Assembly: GCF_003665065.1 (NCBI RefSeq)
Contig: NZ_RCHR01000002.1
Coordinates: 620,001 to 684,000, forward strand
DNA: 64,000 nt
Source of the DNA: Oceanobacillus piezotolerans
Lineage (GTDB): Bacteria; Bacillota; Bacilli; Bacillales; Amphibacillaceae
Direction of reading: 5' to 3'
The notes beneath the pieces were generated by a model. The model was given only the letters and a program-made list of their open reading frames with translations, had not been told where the DNA came from and searched no databases. Positions 25,015 to 34,365 of this stretch are shown piece after piece; the first letter of the stretch is position 1; each line of letters starts with the position of its first letter. A program made the position numbers and the translations under genes.

Positions 25015-26262
25015 TTAATTCATATTTTCTATTAATAAATCAAGATAAGCGTTCACTTTTAAATTCGTATTTTTTAAATCCAACCCACTTACTTCTGTAA
25101 TTCGCTTCAATCTATAATTCATTGTATTTGTATGAATAAACATCTTCTGCGCTGCTAAGTGTACATTACTATCACATTCCAAGAAGACCTTTAATGTTTG
25201 TAAAAGCTCAGCTTGCTTTGTCTCATCATAAACCCTTAATTTTTCAATAAATTCATTCTTATATGAACTGTTCTGCCTAATATCACGAAGTTCTTCAATA
25301 AGCTGGAAGATTCCGAGTTCTTGATATAAATAAACACCTTCTAAATCTTCTGGAAATTCCTCTTGTAAATATAATACTTTTAATGCCTGCCTATAGCTAT
25401 CTGAAATACTTTCAGCAGACTGATAGATGGCACCGCAAGCAGCTTTTATTGTTGCTAATTCAACACGACTTGATATTTTCTCAATAAATTTCTTGATGAA
25501 ATCATTTAATTGTTCTTTGATATCCATGCTTTTATTACTTTTCACAAGTAATATGAATTGATTTTGATCGAACAACCGGCAAACTATTTTAATTCCATTA
25601 GAAGTTTCTACTAAATAGTATGCATGCTTTTTCAGTGTTTCAAAATAATCCGTACCAAATTCAAATATAACAATGGCAAGTTCTCCATTTAATTCCATAC
25701 CGAATTGTTTTCCCTGTCTAGTAATCTCGTTTTTATCTGTCAGTTCTCCAAGTAAGAGCTGCCAGAAAAAATTATGATAATTTGCTTCACTTTTCCGTTT
25801 AATGGTACGAGAATTTAAGATTTGCTTCTTTACAATCTTGGCTGCTTCCTTTAGTACACGTAATCCATCTTCATTGATTTCTTTATCATTGGCATGCGCC
25901 CAGATAAACCCTAGAATTTCATTATTATTACGAACAGAAATGGCAATCCGGTTTCCTAAGCCAATTTCGTCTATAGCTGGGATTACCACAGGTTCATCAC
26001 TTTCAAGCAGTTTATTCATTACTCCGCTTTTCCACAAACCGTTAATAACCTTGTCCGGAACCTCTCTTCTAATAATAGTAGAAATTCTTGCTTCATCTAT
26101 GTTTTCTTTATGGCTGCTATAAGATATTAACTGATGATTGCAATCCTCTATAGTAATTGGACAATCCAATATTTCAGCAATCCGGTCAGCTAAATCCTCT
26201 GGAGATTCAATGACTTTCAGTATATCTATGGATAATTGGGATTGCTTTGAAACTTTTTTCAT
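25015..26262 (-). CDS. adeR: PucR-family transcriptional activator, AdeR-like
   Basis: 415 residues, cytoplasmic. The N-terminal half carries a ligand-sensing (GAF/CdaR-like) region with the RIAEILDCPITIEDCNHQLISY block. The C-terminal PucR helix-turn-helix is seen as LKVFLECDSNVHLAAQKMFIH followed by TNTMNYRLKRI, standard for the CdaR/PucR family. Same-strand position directly upstream of ald matches B. subtilis AdeR, the alanine-responsive activator of ald; the name is assigned on that basis. It lacks a clear terminator before ald, so partial read-through is possible. Confidence 0.8.
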   Translation of the reverse strand: MKKVSKQSQLSIDILKVIESPEDLADRIAEILDCPITIEDCNHQLISYSSHKENIDEARISTIIRREVPDKVINGLWKSGVMNKLLESDEPVVIPAIDEIGLGNRIAISVRNNNEILGFIWAHANDKEINEDGLRVLKEAAKIVKKQILNSRTIKRKSEANYHNFFWQLLLGELTDKNEITRQGKQFGMELNGELAIVIFEFGTDYFETLKKHAYYLVETSNGIKIVCRLFDQNQFILLVKSNKSMDIKEQLNDFIKKFIEKISSRVELATIKAACGAIYQSAESISDSYRQALKVLYLQEEFPEDLEGVYLYQELGIFQLIEELRDIRQNSSYKNEFIEKLRVYDETKQAELLQTLKVFLECDSNVHLAAQKMFIHTNTMNYRLKRITEVSGLDLKNTNLKVNAYLDLLIENMN

Positions 26263-26787
26263 GAAGGCATTCCTCCATTTCTCTTCCCTTTCATTTTAAC
26301 ACATTAGAGTATGTCTGCTCTACATTCTCATTACGGCAGTATTAAATTTATTTGTGTATTTCAACAAAAATCGTATGCTATTTTTGGTTATTTAACAAAC
26401 TACTATCCCAAGATTTTTGTTATAATTTAATTGTAATCTAGCAATTTTCTGTTAAAACCATTTGAAAGCGCAATCATTATCATCTCACCATAGAAAATAA
26501 CGAAGGAATAAGGGCAGAAAATGCTTCGTTATTTCACATTAAAAAGTACTAAGTTTACTATTAAGTAGACAATCCAAAACTACTTCAGGAAGAGGTGCAC
26601 AAAAATAAGATAGTAAACACTTTGCATTTCCATATATTCGCAGGTAAGTTAAAGCGCTATCATATTATGTTTTATAGTAAAATAGGTTTTAAGCGATTGT
26701 CTATAATAGCAATCTCACATTCTAAGCAGGTAAGAACGACTATCATGCTTTTGTTTTTCGCTAAACAACAAAGGGGAGAAAAATAAC
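26263..26787. other. Intergenic region between adeR and the YkvI-type permease
   Basis: 525 bases between divergent genes. It holds an 11-bp hairpin (AAATAACGAAG/CTTCGTTATTT, 26495-26534), a cre-like site at 26649-26662 and a TATAAT at 26702-26707 that may serve the permease. A second TATAAT lies near 26421. A 63-codon frame running to the permease start has no ribosome site and is not called. Confidence 0.45.
26649..26662 (+). promoter_or_regulatory. Candidate cre (CcpA site) upstream of the YkvI-type permease
   Basis: TTAAAGCGCTATCA matches 13 of 14 positions of TGWAANCGNTNWCA (T instead of G at position 2). It lies 40 bp upstream of a TATAAT and about 130 bp before the gene. Confidence 0.4.
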
Positions 26788-27897
26788 ATGAAAAATATTA
26801 TAAAAATTTCTATGGCTTTCACTGGTGTCATTGTTGGGGCAGGCTTTGCATCGGGGCAGGAAGTGCTACAGTATTTTACAAGTTTTGGTATTTTAGGAAC
26901 AATTGGTGCCATTATTGCTACTGCACTCTTCGCTTCTGTAGGGATGATTCTTGTTTGGCTGGGGAGCCATACACAAACCGATTCACACCGGGATGTCATA
27001 TATCGAATCAGTGGTCGTTTTCTTGGTACGGTTATTGATTATATTATTATTTTTACATTATTTGGTGTAGGGGTAGTGATGATTGCTGGAGCAGGCTCCA
27101 ACCTTAATCAGCAATTTGGATTACCAGTTATTGTCGGCACAACATTAATGACACTTCTTTGTCTTTTAACAGGAATGCTAAAAGTAGATCGTGTTGTTGC
27201 AGTCATTGGCAGTATTACTCCATTTCTTGTTTTGTTCGTTGTTATTATATCAATCTATAGCTTTGTAACTATGGATGGAACTTATGCATCACTTAATGCA
27301 ACTGCAGAAGCTGTTCCAACGACATTGCCAAACTGGTTTGTCTCAGCTATTAACTATGTTTCCTTTAACGTTGCAGTCGGTGCGTCTATGGCAATTGTAA
27401 TGGGTGGGGTAGAAAAAAGTGAAAAGCAAGCAGCTTTAGGGGGACTTTTTGGTGGATTAGTGATCGGTATTTTAATCATCTTAAGTCATCTTGCCATCTT
27501 CTCAAAAGTAGAAGATGTTGCTGGCATGGACATGCCCATGCTAGGCATTGTTAATCAACTATCACCAATGTTAGGTCTAATCATGTCCATCGTTATTTTC
27601 GGTATGATTTTTAATACAGCAATTAGTATGTTTTTCTCCTTTACAGCCCGTTTTGTAAAGACTGAAACGAAGAATTTTAAAATTGCCTTTTCGATTATTA
27701 TGGCTGTTGGATACTTATTTAGCTTCGTTGGTTTTACGGATCTCGTAGCTAACTTCTACCCGCTTATTGGATATCTTGGTCTTGTATTAATTGCTGTTCT
27801 ATTTGTTTCTCCTTATATTATTAAAAAACAGGAAAAACAAAAGGAACTAGAGCAATCTGCTGTTCATGAAGGATACGATAAGAAAATTGGACTTTAA
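26788..27897 (+). CDS. YkvI-family membrane transporter
   Basis: 369 residues, about ten spans. The N-terminal FTGVIVGAGFASGQEVLQYF is the signature of the YkvI family, relatives of branched-chain amino-acid and other APC-type permeases. Members are largely uncharacterised. GGGGAG lies ten bases upstream of the ATG. It is flanked by adeR/ald/alr and by dsdA, so uptake of alanine or D-serine is a plausible task. It ends in a terminator that is also a unit of the 52-bp repeat family. A cre-like site upstream suggests carbon control. Confidence 0.75.
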   Translation: MKNIIKISMAFTGVIVGAGFASGQEVLQYFTSFGILGTIGAIIATALFASVGMILVWLGSHTQTDSHRDVIYRISGRFLGTVIDYIIIFTLFGVGVVMIAGAGSNLNQQFGLPVIVGTTLMTLLCLLTGMLKVDRVVAVIGSITPFLVLFVVIISIYSFVTMDGTYASLNATAEAVPTTLPNWFVSAINYVSFNVAVGASMAIVMGGVEKSEKQAALGGLFGGLVIGILIILSHLAIFSKVEDVAGMDMPMLGIVNQLSPMLGLIMSIVIFGMIFNTAISMFFSFTARFVKTETKNFKIAFSIIMAVGYLFSFVGFTDLVANFYPLIGYLGLVLIAVLFVSPYIIKKQEKQKELEQSAVHEGYDKKIGL

Positions 27898-27914
27898 ATC
27901 AATTGGGGATGAAC

Positions 27915-27981
27915 GTGAGTGACCTTTTGTTTGGTTTATTCTCTCGTTCGGGCACTCATTTTATATATGAGTGTCCTTTTT
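27915..27981 (+). terminator. Terminator built from a single 52-bp repeat unit (locus B)
   Basis: GTGAGTGACC (27915-27924), a 25-bp linker containing TTCTCTCGTTC, then GGGCACTCAT, 7 nt, ATGAGTGTCC (27950-27976) followed by TTTTT. The second palindrome and U-run form a good terminator for the YkvI-type gene. Spacing and sequence match the unit of array A exactly. Confidence 0.8.
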
Positions 27982-28089
27982 AATGGTTCTTTCTCTTGCA
28001 AGATACACATCCTCTAAATAATTCAGCAAAAAAGAGATCAACCGATTCAAATTGCATCTTATTAACAATCTATGAAAAGGAATGATGAA

Positions 28090-29412
28090 ATGGAAAATAG
28101 AATAGCTGGAATGACTAAAAAACAGTGGATAGAAGCATTTCCATTATTAAATGAGATCATCGATACAAAAGAAATCTTATGGAAGAATCCTGACTATAGA
28201 GCAGAGAGTCATTCCAGCACTTTATCAAAAGCAGATATAGAAGATGCGGCTGAGCGATTAGAACGTTTCTCATCCTATATAGCAAAGGTTTTTCCTGAGA
28301 CAGCTGAATCAGCGGGTTTGATAGAATCCCCACTTATTACGATACCGAAGATGCAGAAAGTAATGGAAGATAACTATCATATTAAATTCAAAAACCCTCT
28401 TCTTTTAAAATGTGATAGTCATTTGCCTATTTCAGGATCCATAAAGGCAAGAGGTGGGATATATGAAGTTTTGAAACATGCAGAAGAACTTGCTATGGAA
28501 CATGGTTATATTTCAGTTACTGATGATTATTCTATATTTGACAATCCTAAGTTTAAGGAACTGTTTTCAAACTATAGGATTTCTGTCGGTTCTACTGGAA
28601 ACTTAGGCTTGAGTATCGGTATTATGAGTGCTCAATTAGGGTTTCAGGTAAGTGTTCATATGTCAGCGGATGCGAAGCAATGGAAGAAAGACTTGCTTCG
28701 CAGCAAAGGAGTCCATGTCGTTGAATATCAGTCAGATTTCAGCAATGCTGTTTCAGAAGGCAGAAAGCAAGCGGAAGCAGATCCTGCCTGTCATTTTATC
28801 GATGATGAAGACTCAAAAGATCTGTTTCTAGGCTATTCCGTAGCAGCAGCGAGATTGAAAAAACAATTGAAGTCTATGAATATAACAATTGATAGAGAGC
28901 ATCCATTATTTGTTTATCTTCCTTGCGGTGTTGGAGGCGGCCCAGGAGGAATCACGTTTGGTCTTCATTCAGAGTTTGGAGAAAACGTACATTGTATTTT
29001 TGCTGAACCAACAAATGCTCCCTCCTTCCTGCTTGGACAAATGACCGGTCTGCAAGATAAAATTTCTGTACAAGACTTTGGGATTAGCAACAAGACGGAA
29101 GCAGATGGGCTTGCTGTTGGAAGAACTTCAAGTTTTGTAGGGAAAGAGATCGGTCATTTAGTGAAGGCGTGCTATACGATTGAAGATGCTAGACTATATT
29201 CTTTTCTACGGGATTTGTCAGATACTGAAAATATCCTTCTAGAACCATCAGCTCTTGCTGGATTCTATGGTCCTATCAAACTGATGAAAGATACGGAAAA
29301 TCTGCAAGTTAAAATCCATAACGCATATCACCTCATTTGGGCGACAGGAGGAAACATGGTTCCGCCGGAAGTCCAAGATAGCTATTATCAAAAGGGAGCA
29401 GTGAATAAATAA
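28090..29412 (+). CDS. dsdA: D-serine dehydratase
   Basis: PLP enzyme converting D-serine to pyruvate and ammonia; about 440 residues as in E. coli DsdA. The PLP lysine is in SGSIKARGG (about Lys119). [11 protein letters not shown] binds the cofactor phosphate and [14 protein letters not shown] is the second glycine loop. The start is set at the ATG at 28090, with AAAAGGA eight bases upstream; an earlier ATG at 28072 has none. It follows the YkvI-type permease after a terminator, so it has its own transcript. With ald and alr it gives pyruvate from D-amino acids, a fit with the pyruvate transporter upstream. Confidence 0.93.
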   Translation: MENRIAGMTKKQWIEAFPLLNEIIDTKEILWKNPDYRAESHSSTLSKADIEDAAERLERFSSYIAKVFPETAESAGLIESPLITIPKMQKVMEDNYHIKFKNPLLLKCDSHLPISGSIKARGGIYEVLKHAEELAMEHGYISVTDDYSIFDNPKFKELFSNYRISVGSTGNLGLSIGIMSAQLGFQVSVHMSADAKQWKKDLLRSKGVHVVEYQSDFSNAVSEGRKQAEADPACHFIDDEDSKDLFLGYSVAAARLKKQLKSMNITIDREHPLFVYLPCGVGGGPGGITFGLHSEFGENVHCIFAEPTNAPSFLLGQMTGLQDKISVQDFGISNKTEADGLAVGRTSSFVGKEIGHLVKACYTIEDARLYSFLRDLSDTENILLEPSALAGFYGPIKLMKDTENLQVKIHNAYHLIWATGGNMVPPEVQDSYYQKGAVNK

Positions 29413-29467
29413 TATATTCCAACTTAATATTGGCATATTGATTGAGATGTAATAGAACGCTCAAGCA

Positions 29468-29727
29468 GGCCGCTCATATTGGGGATGAACTACCAAACAT
29501 GGCACGTATACAGTTAAAAGGGCTCTCATAAGGACCATGAGCGACCAAACGTGGCACGCATTCAGTCAAGAGGGCTATCATAAAGGGTATGAGCGACCGA
29601 ACGAAGCACGTATTCAGTTAAAAGGGCTCTCATAAAGACCATGAGCGACCAAACGTGGCACGTATTCAGTTAAAAGGGCTCTCATAAGGACCACGAGCGA
29701 CCGAAGAAAAGAAGTATGCAGTAATTA
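29468..29727 (+). repeat. 52-bp tandem repeat array C (five units)
   Basis: Units start at 29468, 29520, 29572, 29624 and 29676, exactly 52 bp each. The consensus is GGGCTCTCAT, AAGGACC, ATGAGCGACC, then a 25-bp linker beginning AAACGTGGCACGTATT. The palindrome arms and the AAACG start of the linker match arrays A (reversed) and D. First and last units are the most diverged. Located between dsdA and the terminator of the converging symporter gene. Confidence 0.95.
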
Positions 29728-29737
29728 CCACTCAAAC

Positions 29738-29774
29738 AAAAAATGCTTGCAATCCTCGATTGCAAGCATTTTTT
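29738..29774. terminator. Bidirectional terminator between dsdA and the acetate symporter
   Basis: Perfect 17-base arms AAAAAATGCTTGCAATC and complement around a CTC loop, with A/T runs on both sides, placed between convergent genes. Confidence 0.93.
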
Positions 29775-29781
29775 ATCTCCT

Positions 29782-31326
29782 TTAGTGACTCACTCCACTA
29801 CGCTTATATCCCGTATTTGCTTTCACCTTCACTTCTGCATACCGTTTCATATCTGTTTCCTTTGATAATATCGTACCTATATATCCCCCAAGAAATCCTA
29901 GTGGTACAGAAACTAGAGCTGGATTTGTAAGTGGGAAGATCGGTTCTCCAACGAACAATGCTGCTCCTTCCACTGGCGAGAAAACACTTGGGCTAATGGA
30001 TACTAGGATTAACGCTGATAATAACCCGGTTAGCATGGCCGTAACTGCTCCTGTCGTATTGAATCTCTTCCAATACACCGTGTACAGAATAACTGGCAAG
30101 TTGGCACTTGCAGCAATACAAAAAGCAAGGGAAACAAGAAATGCTACATTTAAATATTGAGCAAATAGAGCTAAAACAATGGACAGAACAGATACGGCTA
30201 ATGATGCATAGCGAGCCGCACGCACCTGCTCGGCTTCCGTTGTTTTTCCCTTTTTAATAATTTGACCGTATAAATCATGGGCAAATGCCGATGCGCCAGA
30301 CAGCACAAGTCCTGCTACCACAGCGAGAATTGTTGCAAAGGCCACTGCTGAGATAAAGGCAAATAACCAGTCACCGCCGATTGCCTGGGCGAGTAGTGGT
30401 GCTGCCATATTTCCGCCTGGATTTGCCGCGATTATCGTTTCATGCCCAACAAAAGCAGCTGCACCAAACCCGAGGAATAATGTAAGAACATAGAAGATAC
30501 CAATCACCCATGTTGCAATAACCACTGAGCTTCTTGCTGTCTGTGCGTCTTTTACAGTGAAGAATCGCATTAGAATGTGTGGCAATCCTGCCGTTCCAAG
30601 AACTAACGCCAGCATGAGTGAGAGCGTGCCAAGCGGATCAGTATATTGTAATCCAGGCATTAAATACGCTTCCCCATGGGCTGTAACGGACTTCACGTCT
30701 GTAAACATCTGACCAATATTAAAATTGAACTTTAACAATACGAGAAAGGTCATGACGACCATCCCAGCCATCAAAAGAACTGCTTTTACGATTTGCACCC
30801 AGCTCGTTGCAATCATTCCGCCAAATAATACATAAATAGTCATCATGACTCCTACAATAAGCACAGCCATCCAATATGGTATTCCAAACAATAGCTGGAT
30901 TAATGCTCCTGCACCAACAAGCTGTGCAATCATATAGAAGGTGCTGATCGTTATCGTATTCAGTGCTGCCGCACCCCGAACTTTTCTAGCATCAAAACGG
31001 GAATTAATCATATCTGCAAGCGTATACTTACCAAGATTCCGCAGAGGCTCCGCAACCAGAAAGAGAACAACCAGATAAGCAATCAAGAATCCAATACTGT
31101 AGAAAAATCCATCAAAACCGAATAGAGCAATAGCGCCGGCAATCCCAAGGAAGGATGCCGCTGACAAATAGTCACCTGCAATGGCAAGCCCGTTCTGCAT
31201 GCCAGTAAGCCCACCTCCTGCAGTATAAAAATCTCCTGCTGTTTGTGTCTTTCTAGCAGCAAAGAAAGTAATTACAAGAGTTAATAAGACAATAGCTAGA
31301 AAAAGTATAATAACCGTTGCACTCAT
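29782..31326 (-). CDS. actP: Cation/acetate symporter (sodium:solute symporter family)
   Basis: 514 residues, about 13 spans. It has FYTAGGGLTGMQNGLAIAGDY near the N terminus and the SSS signature around GTAGLPHILMRFFTVKDA. ActP-type members take up acetate and pyruvate-like monocarboxylates with Na+. The start overlaps the stop of the DUF485 gene by four bases (ATGA), the standard yjcH-actP pair. This pair lies downstream of a LytS/LytT pair and an activator-type promoter with a cre site. The name actP is by family; the exact substrate (acetate, propionate, pyruvate) is not proven. Confidence 0.85.
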   Translation of the reverse strand: MSATVIILFLAIVLLTLVITFFAARKTQTAGDFYTAGGGLTGMQNGLAIAGDYLSAASFLGIAGAIALFGFDGFFYSIGFLIAYLVVLFLVAEPLRNLGKYTLADMINSRFDARKVRGAAALNTITISTFYMIAQLVGAGALIQLLFGIPYWMAVLIVGVMMTIYVLFGGMIATSWVQIVKAVLLMAGMVVMTFLVLLKFNFNIGQMFTDVKSVTAHGEAYLMPGLQYTDPLGTLSLMLALVLGTAGLPHILMRFFTVKDAQTARSSVVIATWVIGIFYVLTLFLGFGAAAFVGHETIIAANPGGNMAAPLLAQAIGGDWLFAFISAVAFATILAVVAGLVLSGASAFAHDLYGQIIKKGKTTEAEQVRAARYASLAVSVLSIVLALFAQYLNVAFLVSLAFCIAASANLPVILYTVYWKRFNTTGAVTAMLTGLLSALILVSISPSVFSPVEGAALFVGEPIFPLTNPALVSVPLGFLGGYIGTILSKETDMKRYAEVKVKANTGYKRSGVSH

Positions 31327-31676
31327 CTTGATTTCCTCCCTTGCTCCATCTCATCGATAATTTGTTCTGCTTGCTTATCAAATGTTGCTGCCTTCTTCAC
31401 ATAAACCGTACATAAAACCCATGTCATCACAAATTGCGCTAAAGCAAACAACCACACCCAGGAAATATCTCCAATTGCTGGTGTGTTTAGAAAGGTTGTA
31501 TAAGAAGTCAAAATTGGCAGTGAAAAGTAAAAAACCAGAAAGAAAATCGTTAATGGAACAATAAATTTTTTCCGATCACGCATTAGCTTTTTAAATGATC
31601 TACTCTCGATGACTTGAACATAGTCTACTTCTTCTCGCGAATTCCGTACCTGTCTCTTTTCTTGTTCTACACCCAT
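31323..31676 (-). CDS. DUF485 membrane protein, symporter partner (YjcH-like)
   Basis: About 117 residues, two predicted spans (VPLTIFFLVFYFSLPIL and WVWLFALAQFVMTWVLC). DUF485 proteins are the usual small partner encoded before ActP-type symporters. The start is placed at the ATG at 31676 (MGVEQEK), with AAGGAGG six bases upstream; the longer frame has no site. Translationally coupled to actP. Function unknown but presumably assembly or activity of the symporter. Confidence 0.8.
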   Translation of the reverse strand: MGVEQEKRQVRNSREEVDYVQVIESRSFKKLMRDRKKFIVPLTIFFLVFYFSLPILTSYTTFLNTPAIGDISWVWLFALAQFVMTWVLCTVYVKKAATFDKQAEQIIDEMEQGRKSR

Positions 31677-31747
31677 ATCCATCCTCCTTCGATTTGGAAT
31701 GGAGTTTTTGCTTAGAAAACCTGACCATTCCTTGAATCGCCACAAAA

Positions 31748-31770
31748 TGTAAGCGGTTACCGGAATTATA
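31748..31770 (-). promoter_or_regulatory. -10 and cre site of the DUF485-actP operon
   Basis: A TATAAT -10 (31765-31770, minus strand) is followed directly by a cre: TGTAAGCGGTTACC on the plus strand at 31748-31761, 13 of 14 to TGWAANCGNTNWCA. A site overlapping the transcription start is a classic repression position for CcpA. No good -35 is seen. Confidence 0.65.
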
Positions 31771-31802
31771 TTAGATTTATCACCACATAGGAGGAAATTT
31801 GC

Positions 31803-31832
31803 CTCAACGGTTCTAAATGATGGTTGAGCTGT
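31803..31832 (-). promoter_or_regulatory. Candidate LytTR operator upstream of DUF485-actP
   Basis: On the minus strand ACAGCTCAA (31824-31832) and ACCGTTGAG (31803-31811) start exactly 21 bp apart. The second fits the LytTR half-site pattern (A C C/A G T T n A G); the first fits less well. They end about ten bases upstream of the missing -35 of the TATAAT at 31765-31770, a position suited to activation by the adjacent response regulator. Confidence 0.45.
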
Positions 31833-31852
31833 TCTTATTTGGTTTTTAATGG

Positions 31853-32608
31853 TTAATTACCAAATAATTCAAAAAGCTGTTTCCTTGCAGCCCGACTAAC
31901 CGGAATGGTTGTTTGCTTTTTATCTCTTAATGTCACATTGCTTGTTCCATTGAACCACGGTGTAATCTCCTGAATATGGTTCAGATTGACAAGGTAACTG
32001 CGGTGTGTTCTAAAAAAAGCATGTCCCTGAAGTTTCTTTTCAAGCTCCTGCAATGTCATGCGACTAACAATCACTTTATCCTCTGTATGAATTTCTAACA
32101 TCCGCTTAAATGGAACAGCATAATAAATCGAATCTGGTGACAGCACGACGGTCCGGTCATGGTCATCAATCAATAATTTCGCTGCAGGAGCTTTCACATG
32201 ACTAGATACTTGTGGCGTTCCCTCTTTTTCTGGTTGCTCCAATCGTTTGCGAATCCGATTCATTGCTGTCTGTAACCGATCTGAATCATAAGGCTTTAAG
32301 ATATAGTCAACAGCTTCTATTTCGAATGCTTCTACTGCATAGTCATCATACGCAGTGGTAAAAACAAATAAAGGAACTTTCATGTAAGAAAGCTCAGTTA
32401 TTTTCTTCGCCGCATCCACACCACGCATCCCTGGCATGTGAACATCCAAAAAAATAACATCAGGCTCATGCTCTACGTAGAGTTCAACCAGCTGTTCTCC
32501 AGTCATAGCACTTGGCAGAAGATGCACATCCGGTTCCTTTTCCAATAAATAGATTAATTCCTCACGTGCCAATTGTTCGTCTTCGGCAATCATTGTATAG
32601 ATTTTCAT
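31853..32608 (-). CDS. LytTR-family response regulator (second system)
   Basis: 251 residues. Receiver domain with AEDEQLAREE, phosphoacceptor Asp in VIFLDVHMPG (about residue 55) and Lys in ILKPYDSD; C-terminal LytTR domain with FFRTHRSYLVNLNHI. It follows the kinase by 14 bases and precedes the DUF485-actP operon on the same strand. The candidate direct-repeat operator between them suggests it activates actP. A ribosome site (GGTAGGTT) lies upstream of the ATG. Confidence 0.88.
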   Translation of the reverse strand: MKIYTMIAEDEQLAREELIYLLEKEPDVHLLPSAMTGEQLVELYVEHEPDVIFLDVHMPGMRGVDAAKKITELSYMKVPLFVFTTAYDDYAVEAFEIEAVDYILKPYDSDRLQTAMNRIRKRLEQPEKEGTPQVSSHVKAPAAKLLIDDHDRTVVLSPDSIYYAVPFKRMLEIHTEDKVIVSRMTLQELEKKLQGHAFFRTHRSYLVNLNHIQEITPWFNGTSNVTLRDKKQTTIPVSRAARKQLFELFGN

Positions 32609-32622
32609 AATAACCTACCTTT

Positions 32623-34365
32623 CTATTTGTTCAGGATAGGGATGGTGAAATATACTTCGCTTCCATTCCCAGGTAAATTGCGTACATGTAAGCGCGCTTC
32701 CTCACCAAGCAGATTCATTAACCGTTGATTGACATTATATAAACCAGTCCCACCATGCTGACGATTGGTTAACATCACATCTCCTATTTGCGATAAAATT
32801 TCCTCAGGAAATCCGCGTCCATTGTCTCGAACGCTTACCTTCAATGTATAGGCTGTTTTTTCGATATTCACATCGATTATTCCACCTTCCGTAACACGCT
32901 CCAGACCATGTCCGACACTATTTTCAACAAGCGGCTGAATCGTAGAAGGTGGAATAAGCAAATGGGAGACACCCTCAGGCTCCGAAAAATTTATTTGCAG
33001 CCGGCCCGTAAAACGTGTTTGAATAATGGTGATATACGCCTTCACATGTTCGAATTCCTTTTCCAAGGGCACGAGGTGTGTCGATACAAGCTTGAGGTTA
33101 AATCGCATGAAATGCGCCAGTTGAATGGTTATATGCCTTGCCTTTTCATGGTCTTTACGAATAAGAGACGCAATCATATGCAATGTGTTGAAAAGAAAAT
33201 GCGGATTAATCTGTGCTTGTAAATTACTCAACTCCGCATCACGCGTGTGCAATTCAAGCTGTTCTGCCTTTATTGCTTTTAACTGATTGGTAATTAATTG
33301 TCCAAGCCCTTCCGCTAACATTAATTCAACTGGGCGGATTTGCTGGGCTTTGCGAAAATACAATTTAATCAGCCCAATAGCCTTATTCCCCTCCAGAATC
33401 GGGATAATAATGACAGCTTCTAATGGACAATTGTTATCCGTACATTGGATTTCTTCCTGAGAATAAGCAACAATCATTTGCTTCGTATCTATCGCCCTTT
33501 TTGATATTTGGGTCGTTAAATGATTTCCTATCCGATGATGATCACTGCCTAAGCCTTTATGTGCCATGACTTCCTTTTCATTTGTCACGGTAACAGCTGC
33601 AAGTTTCAGACGTGCATAGAGCAGATTCGCAATTCCCTCCGCCTTTTCCTTAAAGGAATCCTCTTTTAAGTATGGCAGTGCCTCCTCTGCAATGGTTAGT
33701 GCCTGTTTTGTTGCAAAAGCAGCTTCATTTTCCTGTTCTCGTAGCACGACAGCAATCATTGCAGTAAAAATCGCTATGGCAATACTGTTTGATAATACAA
33801 CCGGTATTCCAATTGTATTTACAATTGCAATCATCTCTTGATCCGCTGAATGGAAAATAAGCAAAAGATGCATTAATAAAATAGGAGGGAAAATCCCTAT
33901 GAATAGCGATTTTATCGGTGATATAACACGCTCCTGTGAAAAAAAGCGAGCTGTATATCCTGCTAATAATCCTGTGAGTGGGTTGACAAGACTATTCGCA
34001 AGAAAGCCGATTCCACCTAGAAAGAACAGATGGGTTCCTGCAATGATCCCGGCGCCGATGCCAACAATTGGCCCCCCTAATAAACCAGCAATAACGATGG
34101 CAACTAAACTAGAGCTTACAACCATTTGATTCTCTTCTACATACCAAACAAACTCACGTATTACGTTAAAATCAGTATCTATGATCACTCCAGTCAATGT
34201 GCCTGCAACACCAAACAGACCAAACACACCCGCATGGATAATTGCCATTTTATAACTGAACTCTCGATAGAGCAGAGAGCGGAACCCAGGGCTTCGCGTA
34301 AGGACAAACGCGACGACTAACAATAGACCTAAACGTTCAAACAAAACAAGTGTCAATTGCATCAC
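32623..34365 (-). CDS. LytS-type sensor histidine kinase (second system)
   Basis: 580 residues with the same order as the kinase at 9862: 5TM-LYT sensor (GGPIVGIGAGIIAGTHLFFLGG), GAF-like domain, phosphoacceptor block NPHFLFNTLHMIASL, ATPase blocks ENSVGHGLE and DNGRGFPE. It begins inside the stop of the upstream symporter gene (ATGA overlap). Being cotranscribed with one Na+:solute symporter and placed before another suggests it senses a carboxylate such as acetate or pyruvate, possibly with the symporter as co-sensor. Confidence 0.88.
   Translation of the reverse strand: MMQLTLVLFERLGLLLVVAFVLTRSPGFRSLLYREFSYKMAIIHAGVFGLFGVAGTLTGVIIDTDFNVIREFVWYVEENQMVVSSSLVAIVIAGLLGGPIVGIGAGIIAGTHLFFLGGIGFLANSLVNPLTGLLAGYTARFFSQERVISPIKSLFIGIFPPILLMHLLLIFHSADQEMIAIVNTIGIPVVLSNSIAIAIFTAMIAVVLREQENEAAFATKQALTIAEEALPYLKEDSFKEKAEGIANLLYARLKLAAVTVTNEKEVMAHKGLGSDHHRIGNHLTTQISKRAIDTKQMIVAYSQEEIQCTDNNCPLEAVIIIPILEGNKAIGLIKLYFRKAQQIRPVELMLAEGLGQLITNQLKAIKAEQLELHTRDAELSNLQAQINPHFLFNTLHMIASLIRKDHEKARHITIQLAHFMRFNLKLVSTHLVPLEKEFEHVKAYITIIQTRFTGRLQINFSEPEGVSHLLIPPSTIQPLVENSVGHGLERVTEGGIIDVNIEKTAYTLKVSVRDNGRGFPEEILSQIGDVMLTNRQHGGTGLYNVNQRLMNLLGEEARLHVRNLPGNGSEVYFTIPILNK

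Noticed and set aside
26595..26786. 63-codon frame ending at the YkvI-type gene start, possible leader peptide
   Set aside because: No usable ribosome site for its GTG start, AT-rich low-complexity product, and it contains the likely promoter and cre of the next gene.
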